A stretch of 64,000 bases of DNA from JAEZBP01 sp963832725. Its GTDB lineage: Bacteria; Myxococcota_A; Polyangia; Polyangiales; Sandaracinaceae. The stretch is from NCBI GenBank assembly GCA_963832725.1, contig CAWHVG010000003.1:1674001-1738000 (forward strand). The letters run 5' to 3'. Shown piece by piece: positions 17,813 through 27,584 of the stretch. The notes under the pieces were generated by a model. The model made no database searches, was not told the origin of the DNA, and saw nothing but the letters and a program-made list of their open reading frames with translations. A program made the position numbers and the translations under genes. Position 1 is the first letter of the stretch; every line of letters starts with the position of its first letter.

Positions 17813-20800
17813 ATGGCAGACGACGATCCGAAAAACGTCACAGACACCCAGCGCCGCTTCGAGATCTTCGTGCCCAGCCCCAAGGCACGAATCAACCTGG
17901 GCGCGCCTAACAAGGACAGTACCGGGCCGTTTGGCTACACCGGTCTATCGCTCCAGTCGGACGTCCACCTCTTCATCGACGCGAACAAGCACACGCTCTT
18001 CCAGACCGGCCAGAACTACTGCGGCCAGGTGGGAGGCAAGTGGCTCCAGTACTCGAACGCCGACATGATCATGTCGTCGCTCACGAACGTGAACTTGTCG
18101 GCGGACAAGAAGATCCTCCTCGCCGCAGGCTCGGGTCAGGGGCAGATCACGGCCCTCGACCACGGCTCCTTCCCCCGCGTCGTGCCCTACAACGCGCTGG
18201 GGCTCGCGTACCGCGTCGACCGCATCCAAGTGGGCCTCTACGAGTTCTTCCACGGGCGCCGCAAGTCCGTCGAGTACACCGGGAAGTTCAAGGCCTTCTT
18301 GAAAGCGGGCGGGGTCGAAGACCTCGCCTACTTCGACGGGAAGACGAAGTCGAAGACGGAAGCGCAGACGGAAGCCGACCTGAAGGGCGGGTTCCTGAAG
18401 CGGACGGCGAAGTCGCTCCGCGAGCTCTACCCGGTCGCAGCCGAGCGTGATCTCGGGAAGTACACGGACGACGCCGCGACCGAGCCCGACCCCATCGTGC
18501 TCCTCGACCCCGTCGTGATGAGGGGGGTGGTAGCGAGCAAAGACGACGCGGCGCGACTCAAGTACGGCTTCTCGCCCTACTTCAAGCGCTTCGATCCCTA
18601 CGCGATGATCGACGTGAGCGCCGTAAAAGGCGGCTTTATCGCCAAGGGGCTCGCCACGTTCCTCAACGGCCTGGCATGGATGCGCCGATTCGCGGACGTG
18701 TGCACCAAGTACGCGTATCTGATCACCGACAACAAGCTCGGAGAGCGCGCGCAACAGATGGCGGAATCGGTGGACAACCTCGCCAAGGCCACCTGGAACG
18801 CCTATCACTTCATCGAGCTGCCCTTCGGCCATTTCATGGCCGGCCAGAACCGCGGGATCGGCGGTGGGAGCGGTGGATTCGCGGATGAAGCGAATTCGGG
18901 CGTCGCCGCGCGCGTGGGCGGAGGCTCTCCGCTCCAAGCCGCGAAAGATGCGGGCGCCGCCGAGCACGCGCGCTACGGGAAGCAGAAGGACGCGAAGAAA
19001 GCCAAGGTCACGTCCAACAAAGGCACGTTCGACCTCAGCGGGAACGATCCCGCAAACTGGACGTTGACCATCCTCACGGAAGACGGGCAGAGCAAGACCA
19101 TCAACCTCGGCGGCTCGGCGCCGACGCCGGCGGAGTTGGCCGGAACGATCGACGTCACGCCACTCCTCCCCACCCAGCTCGACGTGACGATGCTCCGGCC
19201 GTCCGACGGTAGCGTCCCGTTCTGGATCACCGACACCGAACTGAGCGCGTGGGTTGCCGAGGAGCTCGGGCTCGCGAGCGCGCCGGCGTCGTGGACCGCC
19301 GCGGTCAACCCCTCCGCGGACGCGATCCTCAACGTGCTGACCGTGGCTTCCACCGACTCGGATTCGATCTACGAGCGAACGAAGACCTTCGAGGAGAGCA
19401 GCACTCAGGCGACCAGCACCGTCGCGCTGCACCAGGTGGCGACCTTCGCCGCGGTACACCGCAGCGAGGATGTGAACATCGCCATCGACGGAACGGAGGT
19501 GACCGTCACGCTCGAGTCATCGCACCTGGCGTTCTCGGACGCCCAGCTCGCGACCGACCAAGGCTACGTGCGAGCGCAGTTCAGCACCGCGGCGGCCGCA
19601 GCTGGCGGGACGGTGACCGGGACCGGCAACGCGTTCACGATCCAGAGCGGCCGCTACGGTGACCAGTCCGAGATCCTCGTCGTCGGCGGTCCGAACGCCG
19701 TGCTGCGCGGCCTCGGGTTGCGTCGTGCCAAGCGCGAGATCGGATCGAACGGGAGCTCGGGGCTCTCGGGGCAGGACCTCAGCGCCGTCACCGCAGCCCA
19801 GATTCTCCAAGAGATCGGCTCGTCGTCGAGCTTCTCCGCGTCGGAGGACGACGGGACCATCGTCATCGAGTCGGCGCACGCCCCAGAGTCGGGCAAGCCG
19901 TCGCGGGTCACGGTCTCCGGCAGCCTCTCGTCGCTCTTCGCCCCGACGCACAAGGAAGAGAAATGGGGCGATCAGGCCGAGGAGGACTACTACTCCGGTG
20001 AGGCGGAGGGAGAGGGCTTCTACAAGTCGCTCATCTCCTGGAACCACGAGCTTCAGAAGCTCCCGGAGGACACGCGGAATCTGACCCGCCCGATCCGCAA
20101 TGCGGTCAACGACGTCGTCGCGTCGGCCACCGCGCTCGAGAAGTCGGCGCAGGGGATCGCCGATCTGGTGGGCAAGGCCGAGGGCTTGCCTTCGCCGCCG
20201 GAGGCCATCGGGCTCATCGCCGAGGACGGCATCTCGCTCGGCACGCCCGACCGCATCGTGGGTGCGGGCGGCAAGGGCATCGTCTTCATTGCCGACGGCG
20301 GCTCGGGCCACGAGGACCACCATCGCTTCATCCCCAAGGCCGAGCAGTTCGTGAACCTCTCGATGGCCTTCGACCCGCTCAAGGCGGCGCTCAAGGGCAT
20401 CAAGTACCTGATGGGAAAGACCGAGGACGAGGACGATCCGGACACGCCCGAGCCCGCGCCCTCACTCGGGTTCCGCGTGATGAGCGACAGCACGGTCGAT
20501 CTGATGGGGACGAACTCGGCGCAGCTCATGGCGCTGGGCCGCGGCAAGCTCTTCTCCGCCATCGATGGCAAGTCGGTCGTCGGCACGGGCATCGCGCGTG
20601 TCGCCGGCTCCTACGCGACCGAGCTGGCGGGCTATCGCAAGGTCGTCATCAGCGCCCGCAACAAGGGCGACGGTGACAAGACCGGCGGTCGCGTGGAGGT
20701 GGCGGGCCAGACCATCGCCATCGGCGGCATGAACCTGGCCGGGGACACCAAGGACTTCGACTCCAACAAGGACACGCTCTTCGGCATCACCCCATTGAAG

Positions 20801-21359
20801 GTCACGGACTTCGCGGGCGCGGAGCACCTCTCCGACACTCACAAGGACGCCGTCAAGAAGGAGTTCCTGGCCCACGCCTGGCCCAAGACGCTCCGCGACG
20901 GAGGCGCGAACGGCCATCCCGACACGCAGCGTGTCTTCGTGCACGCGGCCAAGGAGACCGTGATCCAGGTCGGCACCTTCTACGTCCACGTAGACGAGCA
21001 GAAGGGCGTCACGGTGGGAACGCGTACCGCCAACGCCGACCCGACCGCCAACGTGATCGACGATACGAAGCCGTCGATTCAGATCACCGCGGATGGGGTC
21101 CTCGTCTCGATAGGGCAGCAGAACAAGGACTCCACCCTGTCGATGAAGAAAGATGCGGTGCGGCTTTACGAAGGGCCGACCAAGAACAAGGCGGCGCGTG
21201 CTCAGCTCGAGCTCGAGAAGGGTGTGGCCACGCTCTACGGCGGCAATAGCTACTTCAAAGCAAAGCAAGGGAAGCTCTCGATCTACGCGGACAATCTCGA
21301 CACGTCGAAGACGAAGAACATGAAGCTGACCGCATCCGGCACGATCAAGAATCGGTTGA
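17813..21359 (+). CDS. giant fibre-like protein of the type VI island
   Basis: About 1181 residues, with no signal peptide. The N-terminus (FEIFVPSPKARINLG, NADMIMSSLTNVNLSADKKI) and C-terminus (GRVEVAGQTIAIGGMNLAG, YADNLDTSKTKNMKLTASG) are beta-rich and resemble VgrG/gp5 stem strands. Residues about 540-720 look like phage-fibre modules (FTIQSGRYGDQSEILVVGG, PNAVLRGLGLRRA). The middle has helical stretches (residues about 230-370, 730-800). The frame breaks at GAATC 21349-21353; GATC makes the protein end GTIKIG at TGA 21357-21359, the usual end of stem proteins. It could be a spike extension or an effector carrier. No catalytic motif is seen. Confidence 0.7.
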
Positions 21360-21360
21360 C

Positions 21361-22951
21361 ATGCACGACTCCGATTCGGCCGCCGAGGTCGCTCCCAATC
21401 CCTACGACGCCGTTCCCTATGGCGGCCGGGCCGTCCCTTTCAGCCACCCGGACCGCCTGGCCGTAGCGGCGCTGCGTCGCGGCATGACGCCCGCGCCGCC
21501 GGAACGCTGCCGCGTGCTCGAGCTGGGTTGCGCGGAGGGCGCCAACATCGTCCCCATGGCCTACCACCTCGAGGGGGCGCGCTTCGTCGGGGTCGACGCC
21601 TCCGCCGTACAACTGGACGTCGCCCGGGAGAGCGCCGCGCGGCTCGGGCTCGACAACCTCGAGCTCGTCCACGCGCGCATCGAGGATCTCGACGGCTCCC
21701 TCGGGGAGTTCGACTACGTGATCGCGCACGGGGTGTTCTCGTGGGTGTCCGACGAGGTGCGAGCGCACATGCTGACCCTCGTCCGCGGCTGTCTGGCGCC
21801 GAGCGGCGTGGCCTACGTCAGCTTCAACACCGCGCCCGGCTGGTCGATCCGCGGCGAGATGCGACGCGCGCTGCTCCGCGGCGTCGAGGGCATCACGGAG
21901 CCGAACGACAAGATCACGCGGGTGCGCGAGCTGCTCTCGATGTTCGTGCGCTCGCCGGTGCGCGAGACGCCCTACGGCGTGCTGCTGGCGGAGGAGGCCG
22001 AGCGCGCCCTGGCCCATCGCGACGCCTACCTGGTGCACGAGTACCTCGCCGACGAGAACCGCGCGTTCTACTTCGGCGAGGTGGTCGAGCTCGCGGGGGC
22101 GCACGACCTCGAGCTCTTCGACGAGCTCGGAACCGCGGCGCCCGACGCCCGGGTGGAGCGTGGGTTGGTGCAGGGCTTCACGGAGACCTTCGGCGACCCC
22201 GTCCGCGCCGAGGAGCTCACCGAGCTGCTCCTCTTCCGCGCGTTCCGCATGGCACTGCTACGGCGCGCGGATGCCCCGACCGACTCCGAGGTGCCGCTCG
22301 CCGAGCGCGTTCGCTTTGCGGGCGCGCTGCGGCCCGAGACACCGCGCATCTCCCTCGACCCGGAGATCAGCGAGACCTTTCACACCGCCCACGGCGCACG
22401 GGTCGCGAGCGGCAGCGCGCTCCTCAAGGCCGCGATGCTGGAGCTGGGAAAGAGCTGGCCCCGCGGCCTCGCCATGCCGGAGCTCTTCGAGCGAGCCGGC
22501 CTCCTGCTGACGATGCGCCGCGTCATCGATGCGCCCGAAGCGCTGACGGACGACGACCGGGCCGTCCTCGCCCGCGACCTGCTCGAGCTGGGGACGCTGG
22601 GGCACGTGGCGATGCGACTGCGCGAGCCACCGCTACCGGGCTCGTCCGACGAGGCGCCGCGGGTCGGAGCGCTCACCCGTCTCGAGGCCGAACGCTCGGA
22701 GCACGCGACGTCGCCGCTCCACGACGTGGTCGGGCTGGACGCGCTCACGCGCCGACTCGTCGCGTACCTGGACGGGACCCGCTCGAATCGATGACCTCGT
22801 CGTCATCGCGCGAGGGCTCGTGCAGTCGGAGGGCGTGGTGCTCCGAGACGAGTCCGGCGCCAAGCTCGACCCCGAGCGCGTCGAGCCGCACCTCGCGGAT
22901 GTAGTCGGCCGCTCCATCGATCGGCTCGCGAACGGTGGCCTCCTCGTCTGA
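21361..22951 (+). CDS. class I SAM methyltransferase with regulatory domain
   Basis: The SAM-binding motif I is VLELGCAEGANIVP, with the acidic loop VGVDASAVQLD and the DYVIAHGVFSWV motif, like protein-lysine methyltransferases that carry a methyltransferase regulatory domain (residues about 210-300) and a winged-helix-like C-terminus. The visible frame stops at 22794, but GAATC 22784-22788 read as GATC continues it through YLDGTRSIDDLVVIARGLV to a TGA at 22951, giving 529 residues and removing an otherwise empty gap. Its place between the fibre protein and vgrG suggests it modifies a spike, effector or surface protein; this is inference. Confidence 0.78.
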
Positions 22952-22953
22952 GC

Positions 22954-24409
22954 TCAGCAGTCGTCGTCCCAGGTCAAACGGATCCCGGTCTGGGTGATGA
23001 TCTGGCTCTGCGTCGCGTTCGCCTGATTGACCGGCGTGACGGTCTCGGTGTTCGGCGGCGAGTTGAGGATGATGGGCCAATCGGGATCACCGTCCAGGTG
23101 TGCGACGGCCACCTCGACACCGATATGGAGCGGGAAGTGGATGCCGAACCCCGGCCCCGACGCAGGCTGGGCGAGGCGCACCCATCGCGACGCTTTCCCG
23201 CCCGGCTGCCCCACGAGATCGAAGGGGAGGAGGATCTTGTAGCGCCCGAGCTCGTCGATCGGCGCCGCGGTTCCAGGCACCTCGCCGTCGACGCGCGCGT
23301 GCATGACGCCGGCGATCTGCGGCCGCGGCGTCCGGCACGGCGAACGGTAAGGCACCTCGTGGGGGATGGCCGTGAAGCGGCTCTCCACTCCGAGCCCGCC
23401 CGCGTCCTGAACGCCGCGCCCGTCCACGTCGAGCTCGAGCGACGTGATCACGTAATCCTGGTCGAGCTCGGCGACGGGGTGACCCATCAGCGCGAAGCGA
23501 TGTCCGGGTCGCAGGCCCGCCACGCGGCACCGACCCTGGTAGACGTCGCGCCGAGCCATGCGCTCCTCCGCCCGTACCCGGGCCAGCGCGTCGCCTTCGC
23601 TGGGCGTCTTGAAGTGTTGGCCGTAGAGGTTGACGAAGCCGCGTCCCGTGCGTGCGTCCGCGGCCGCCTCCGACTGGAGCCCGACCGACGGAGTTCGCCA
23701 GTTGTAGTCGCGCAGCAACATGGCGCCCGGCTGCGGGGTCAAGCTGCGCGTCAGCTCGCGCACGCCCGAAAGCCCCATGGCCTCCCCAGGTGTGTAGTCG
23801 ATGTTCTCGAAGTCCTCGAGAGGGGAGAACTGCCGGTTGTCATCGGCGAAGATGACCCGCTCGCCGGCCGGATCTTGCTCGAAGAAGTAGAAGATCCCGT
23901 GGTGCTCCATCAGGCGGTGGATGAAATCGAGATCGGTCTCCTGATACTGCACGGTGTACTCGGACACCGGATACGATCCGGTGAGCCGCACCTCGAAATG
24001 GTCGTCCTCCTCGAGGCCCATCTCCGAGAGGGCCGCGCGCACGATGCCGGGCACGTCCAGATCCTGGAAGATGCGCGAGCGCCGTACCTGGCTCAGAAGC
24101 CAGAGCTTCGGCACGAGGTGCGCGCGGTAGACGATCGGCTGGGGTTGCGCCGTGCTCGACATCTCGAAAGCGCGGATGACCCCGTGCACTTCCGTCTGCC
24201 CATCGGCGCCGAAGCGCACCAGGCAGGGCTGGCGCATGAGAATCTTCGAGCTCGTCGACGCTGAGGCCACCGTCTTCATCGACCTCAATCTCGAGCTCGT
24301 ACTCGTAGGGCCGTGCCAGCTCTTCACGGCCGTGCAGTCGGCGTAGCTGGATGGTGCCCGGCGGGACCATCCCCGACGCGGACGCGAATTCGAGGCGCTG
24401 CTCCGGCAT
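22954..24409 (-). CDS. vgrG: VgrG spike protein
   Basis: A VgrG/TssI-type trimeric spike of about 484 residues: gp27-like N-terminal barrels (TIQLRRLHGREELARPYEYE, DLDFIHRLMEHHGIFYFFEQ) then the gp5 OB domain (DELGRYKILLPFDLVGQPGG, RWVRLAQPASGPGFGIHFPL). It ends soon after PIILNSPPNTETVTPVNQAN, so it lacks a long stem or effector domain. The start is ATG 24409. The frame breaks at 24240-24244 (GATTC on the coding strand); GATC restores DELEDLMRQPCLVRF. It faces the island's plus-strand genes and lies just downstream of the DUF4150 gene. Confidence 0.88.
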
Positions 24410-24429
24410 TTGCGTCGTCCCTCCCGGGC

Positions 24430-24843
24430 TCAACCGTTGACGAGGACCTTGGTCTGACTCGGCGCGATCACCATCCCGCTCGGTGCGTTCGCGCTCGCGC
24501 CATTTTGTGCGGTGGGCTTGAGCATGTTTACCACGTCATTGCCCTCCACTTTCACCTTGGCGACGCCCTGCTTGAAAGTGGCTTTGTCCATGTTCGTCCC
24601 GGAGGTGACGCCCTTCAGGGTGCCGGCCTCGTCACCCATGGTGCGCGGGATCTCGCTCGCCTTGGTGATCACCGGCTGGTTGAGCACCTTCACCTTCTTG
24701 CTGCAGGTGCCACCGCTCGCTTGGGTGCACATGCCGATGTTGGGGAACGGCGTCGGGATCGGCGGGGCCGGCGGTGCGGGGACTTTGCAGACGTCCGGGA
24801 ACGCGAACACCTGACCGCCGCCTTTGGTGGTGAGGGGGAACAT
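24430..24843 (-). CDS. DUF4150 PAAR-like tip protein
   Basis: A 137-residue DUF4150 protein: VFAFPDVCKVPAPPAPPIPT, then FPNIGMCTQASGGTCSKKVK, and the Gly/Asn-rich repeats typical of PAAR-like cones (KVKVEGNDVVNMLKPTAQNG). DUF4150 proteins cap the VgrG spike. The Cys residues could bind metal at the tip. There is no C-terminal effector extension. It is transcribed just before vgrG with a 20-base gap, so spike and tip are probably co-expressed. Confidence 0.85.
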   Translation of the reverse strand: MFPLTTKGGGQVFAFPDVCKVPAPPAPPIPTPFPNIGMCTQASGGTCSKKVKVLNQPVITKASEIPRTMGDEAGTLKGVTSGTNMDKATFKQGVAKVKVEGNDVVNMLKPTAQNGASANAPSGMVIAPSQTKVLVNG

Positions 24844-24904
24844 GCCGGCCGAGGATACCAAACGCGCCGGTCGGCGGACATGCAGAGGAACGTCGACGCC
24901 CGGC

Positions 24905-26227
24905 TCAACTCCGCGGGAGCTCGCCCGGCACGCGGAGGGTGAAGGTGGTGCCGCCGTCCACGACGCTCTCCACGTCGATCTCGACGCGGAGCAGATCACC
25001 CAGCGTGCGCACGACCGCGAGCCCGATGCCGGCCCCTCCGTGCTCGCGCAGAGGCGACCCGTCCGCCTGCACGTAGGGCTCGAAGATGTGCGGGAGCGCT
25101 TCTGCCGGGATGCCGACGCCCGTATCGCGGACGGTGATCGTCACGCCCTCGGAAGCCGGCACCGCCTCCACCACGACCTCGCCGCCGTCGGGGGTGAACT
25201 TCACCGCGTTGGCGACGAGGTTGACCAGAATCTGCACCAGCTTCGGTCGGTCGGTGACGATCGGCGGGAGCGCATCGCTCACCCGGGATCGGACGGCGAG
25301 CTTCTTCTCGCTGACCAGCATCCCACCGGTGGCGACGACGCTGCGCACGACCTCCGCCACGTCCACCTCGACCGGACGGACCTCGGGCTCGAGCGATTCG
25401 GCCCGAGCGATGACCAGGAGCGAGTCGATCAGCTCGAGCAGCGAGTGCGCGCTCGCCGTCACCGCCCCCAAAGCCTCCGTCTGCTTCGCCGTCACCGGCC
25501 CGTAGACCTCTTCCTCGAGCAGCTCGGTCACGCCGAGGATGCCGTGCAGAGGCGTGCGCAGCTCGTGGGTGACGTTGGTCGTGAACTCGCTCTTGGCGCG
25601 GCTCGCTTCCACCAGCGCGTGGGCCCGCGCTTCGAGGGCCCGCTCACTCTCGCGCAAGCGCTGGACGATCAACGCGATGTACGCGCCGGGGGCGAACATC
25701 ACGGCGGCGACGAAGGCGAGCTGCACGGCGATGACGCCGAAGGAACGCGGCCCCCCGCCCCCCAGCGGGCTGTCCATCTGCGGCAAGACGCCCGCCTGCA
25801 CGAGGAGGATCATGGTCGCGTAGAAGCCGAACGCGCCGACCGTCGTGAGAACGGTGAGGCCCACGTTCGTCAAGAGCGCCATCACGGCGATCTCGAGGAA
25901 GTAGATGGGGACGAGCGGGCTCGTGCTCGCGCCGGTGAAGTAGACGGCGCCGGTCATCAGCGCGACGTCGGCGACGATGTTCAGGGCGCTGAGCTCGATG
26001 TAGAGGATGCGCGTCCGCCACGCCCACCAGGCCGAGGTGTTCGTGGCCAGCTTGATGCCGATGAGCATGTAGGGCCACGGCCCGCCGGGGAGCCAGCCCA
26101 GCCGGTTCGACGCGACCAGGAGCACGAGCAGCACCGCCGCGCTCGCGTAGCCCGTGAACACGCCGGTGAGGATCTTCGGCCGGTAGTCCTCGCGCTCAAT
26201 CTCGGCGACGAACGCCGGGTAGCGCAT
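24905..26227 (-). CDS. membrane histidine kinase
   Basis: A 440-residue kinase. The N-terminal half has about six membrane segments (residues 20-190) with no large periplasmic domain. HisKA has the phosphorylated His in FTTNVTHELRTPLHG; HATPase_c has LVANAVKFTPDGG, DTGVGIP and GGAGIGLAVV. It starts at ATG 26227, overlapping the receiver's stop (TGATG), so the two are translationally coupled. The signal is probably sensed in or at the membrane. Confidence 0.88.
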   Translation of the reverse strand: MRYPAFVAEIEREDYRPKILTGVFTGYASAAVLLVLLVASNRLGWLPGGPWPYMLIGIKLATNTSAWWAWRTRILYIELSALNIVADVALMTGAVYFTGASTSPLVPIYFLEIAVMALLTNVGLTVLTTVGAFGFYATMILLVQAGVLPQMDSPLGGGGPRSFGVIAVQLAFVAAVMFAPGAYIALIVQRLRESERALEARAHALVEASRAKSEFTTNVTHELRTPLHGILGVTELLEEEVYGPVTAKQTEALGAVTASAHSLLELIDSLLVIARAESLEPEVRPVEVDVAEVVRSVVATGGMLVSEKKLAVRSRVSDALPPIVTDRPKLVQILVNLVANAVKFTPDGGEVVVEAVPASEGVTITVRDTGVGIPAEALPHIFEPYVQADGSPLREHGGAGIGLAVVRTLGDLLRVEIDVESVVDGGTTFTLRVPGELPRS

Positions 26228-26598
26228 CAGGCGGGGAGGAGCTGCTCGATGCGCTCCAGCATCGCCTTCATCCGGAAGGGCTTCACGAACATCCCGTCCG
26301 CCTTCAGCTCGGCCGCGTACGCCTGCTGCGGCGCGTCCTGGAGGATGGCGCTCATGAGGAGAACCGGGAAGCTACGACCCGCCGAGGGCCGCTTGAGCTC
26401 GAAGCAGACCTCGTAGCCGCTCTTGCGGGGCAGGAGCACGTCGCACACCACGAGATCGGGCTCGGTGCTGCGCGCCATGGCGACGCCGTCCGCGCCGTTC
26501 GTGGCGCACACGACATCGTAGCCCCGCACGCCCAGGTAGTCCTCGAGCAGCTTCCGCGCGAGCGCGTCGTCCTCGATGACGAGAATCTTCCTGCCCAC
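26227..26598 (-). CDS. single-domain response regulator
   Basis: A CheY-like receiver of 123 residues: acidic residues in ILVIEDDALARKLLEDYLG, phosphoacceptor Asp53 (LVVCDVLLP) and Lys in MFVKPFRMK. There is no output domain. The GTG at 26598 is chosen because GGAGGGAG lies just upstream and the receiver fold starts immediately. It is the first gene of the two-component pair with the kinase at 24905. Confidence 0.87.
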   Translation of the reverse strand: MGRKILVIEDDALARKLLEDYLGVRGYDVVCATNGADGVAMARSTEPDLVVCDVLLPRKSGYEVCFELKRPSAGRSFPVLLMSAILQDAPQQAYAAELKADGMFVKPFRMKAMLERIEQLLPA

Positions 26599-26670
26599 GG
26601 CTCCCTCCAACACCAGATTGCGACGCCAGAGTAGCTTTCCCTTCTGCCCGTCCACAAGGTGCGCGCTCAC

Positions 26671-26783
26671 GTGACCGTTTGGTGACACACTCGCTCGATC
26701 CGCGCTGTGGCGTCGTCGGGACGTGATCGCCCCATCGGGCTACAGTGACCGTTCGGTCGCCCAAAAAGAACTGACACGTCAGT
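26671..26783. promoter_or_regulatory. cluster of candidate TetR-type operators before the lipid operon
   Basis: Three short dyads lie in the 325-base divergent region: GTGACCGTTTGGTGAC (26671-26686), GTGACCGTTCGGTCGC (26745-26760) and ACTGACACGTCAGT (26770-26783). The first two share GTGACCGTT and lie 74 bases apart, close to seven helical turns. The core GACCG-TT-CGGTC is a perfect dyad. The operon starting at 26924 ends with its own TetR gene, the natural candidate to bind here. No -35/-10 pair could be assigned with confidence. Confidence 0.45.
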
Positions 26784-26923
26784 CTAGTTCTGCTATCTCG
26801 CCCTCCGCTCGGTCGTGACGTCGGTGACCACGAGCGGTCGTTCGACGCCCCGACCCGCGATGCGCGGCTCACCTTTCCCCGGCGCCGGGGGGGGCGCCGC
26901 CCTCGCTCACCGGAGCCCCCCGC

Positions 26924-27574
26924 ATGAACGACGCCGCGCTCTTTCGGCTCGAGGGAACGCTCAGCCCTCGCCCCACTCTGACGGCCGCCGCCTGGATGGC
27001 TGCCAACGCGCAGCGCGTCCGCGCGCGCCTCCTCGGCCTCTCGGCCATGGCGCTGGCCGGACCGCTGACCGCGCGCGACCCGCTGCGGGCCGCCAAGCTC
27101 GCCTGGTCGACGCTGGAGGGGATGAGCGAGGATCGGCTGGTGGTGCTCGGCGAGATCTATGCCGAGGAGCACCTCGTCGGCGCGCTCTCGGCGGTCGGGC
27201 TCGATCTGATGGAGCGCTGCCGGGCACAGGGCCAGCGGGTGGTGCTTCTGAGCGACAACCTGGACGTCATCGTCCGGCGGGTCGCCGCGCACCTCGGCGT
27301 CGACGAGGTGATCTGCAACGCGATGGAGCTCGACGATCGGGAGCGCGCGACCGGACGGCTGCGCGAGCCCGTGATCGGCCCCGAGATGGGCGGGCGCGCG
27401 CTGCGGGAGGCGCTCGCCGAGCGGGGGATCGAGCTCGCGACGGCGCGCGCGTACGGCAGCCACCAGGCCGACTCGGTGCTGCTCGGCGCCGTCGCCCTGC
27501 CCTGCGCGGTCACACCGGATCGCGGGCTCCGGCGGGTGGCGCGCGATCTCGACTGGCCCGTGGTCGAGGGCTGA
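26924..27574 (+). CDS. HAD-like protein lacking the catalytic aspartate
   Basis: A 216-residue haloacid-dehalogenase-fold protein, first gene of the lipid operon. Motif I reads LFRLEGTL where active HAD enzymes have a nucleophilic Asp (F-D-x-E/D-G-T); here it is Arg. Motif II is VVLLSDNLD, and the motif IV region is YGSHQADSVLL. The helical cap lies between. The family includes phosphoserine phosphatase-like enzymes. With the nucleophile missing it is probably not a phosphatase and may be structural or use other chemistry. ATG 26924 is preceded by GGAG. Confidence 0.72.
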   Translation: MNDAALFRLEGTLSPRPTLTAAAWMAANAQRVRARLLGLSAMALAGPLTARDPLRAAKLAWSTLEGMSEDRLVVLGEIYAEEHLVGALSAVGLDLMERCRAQGQRVVLLSDNLDVIVRRVAAHLGVDEVICNAMELDDRERATGRLREPVIGPEMGGRALREALAERGIELATARAYGSHQADSVLLGAVALPCAVTPDRGLRRVARDLDWPVVEG

Positions 27575-27584
27575 GGAGGCAGAC

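Noticed and set aside
12796..24843. Complete type VI secretion apparatus
   Set aside because: No sheath, baseplate, ClpV, TssJLM or Hcp gene is present; only spike-associated genes are.
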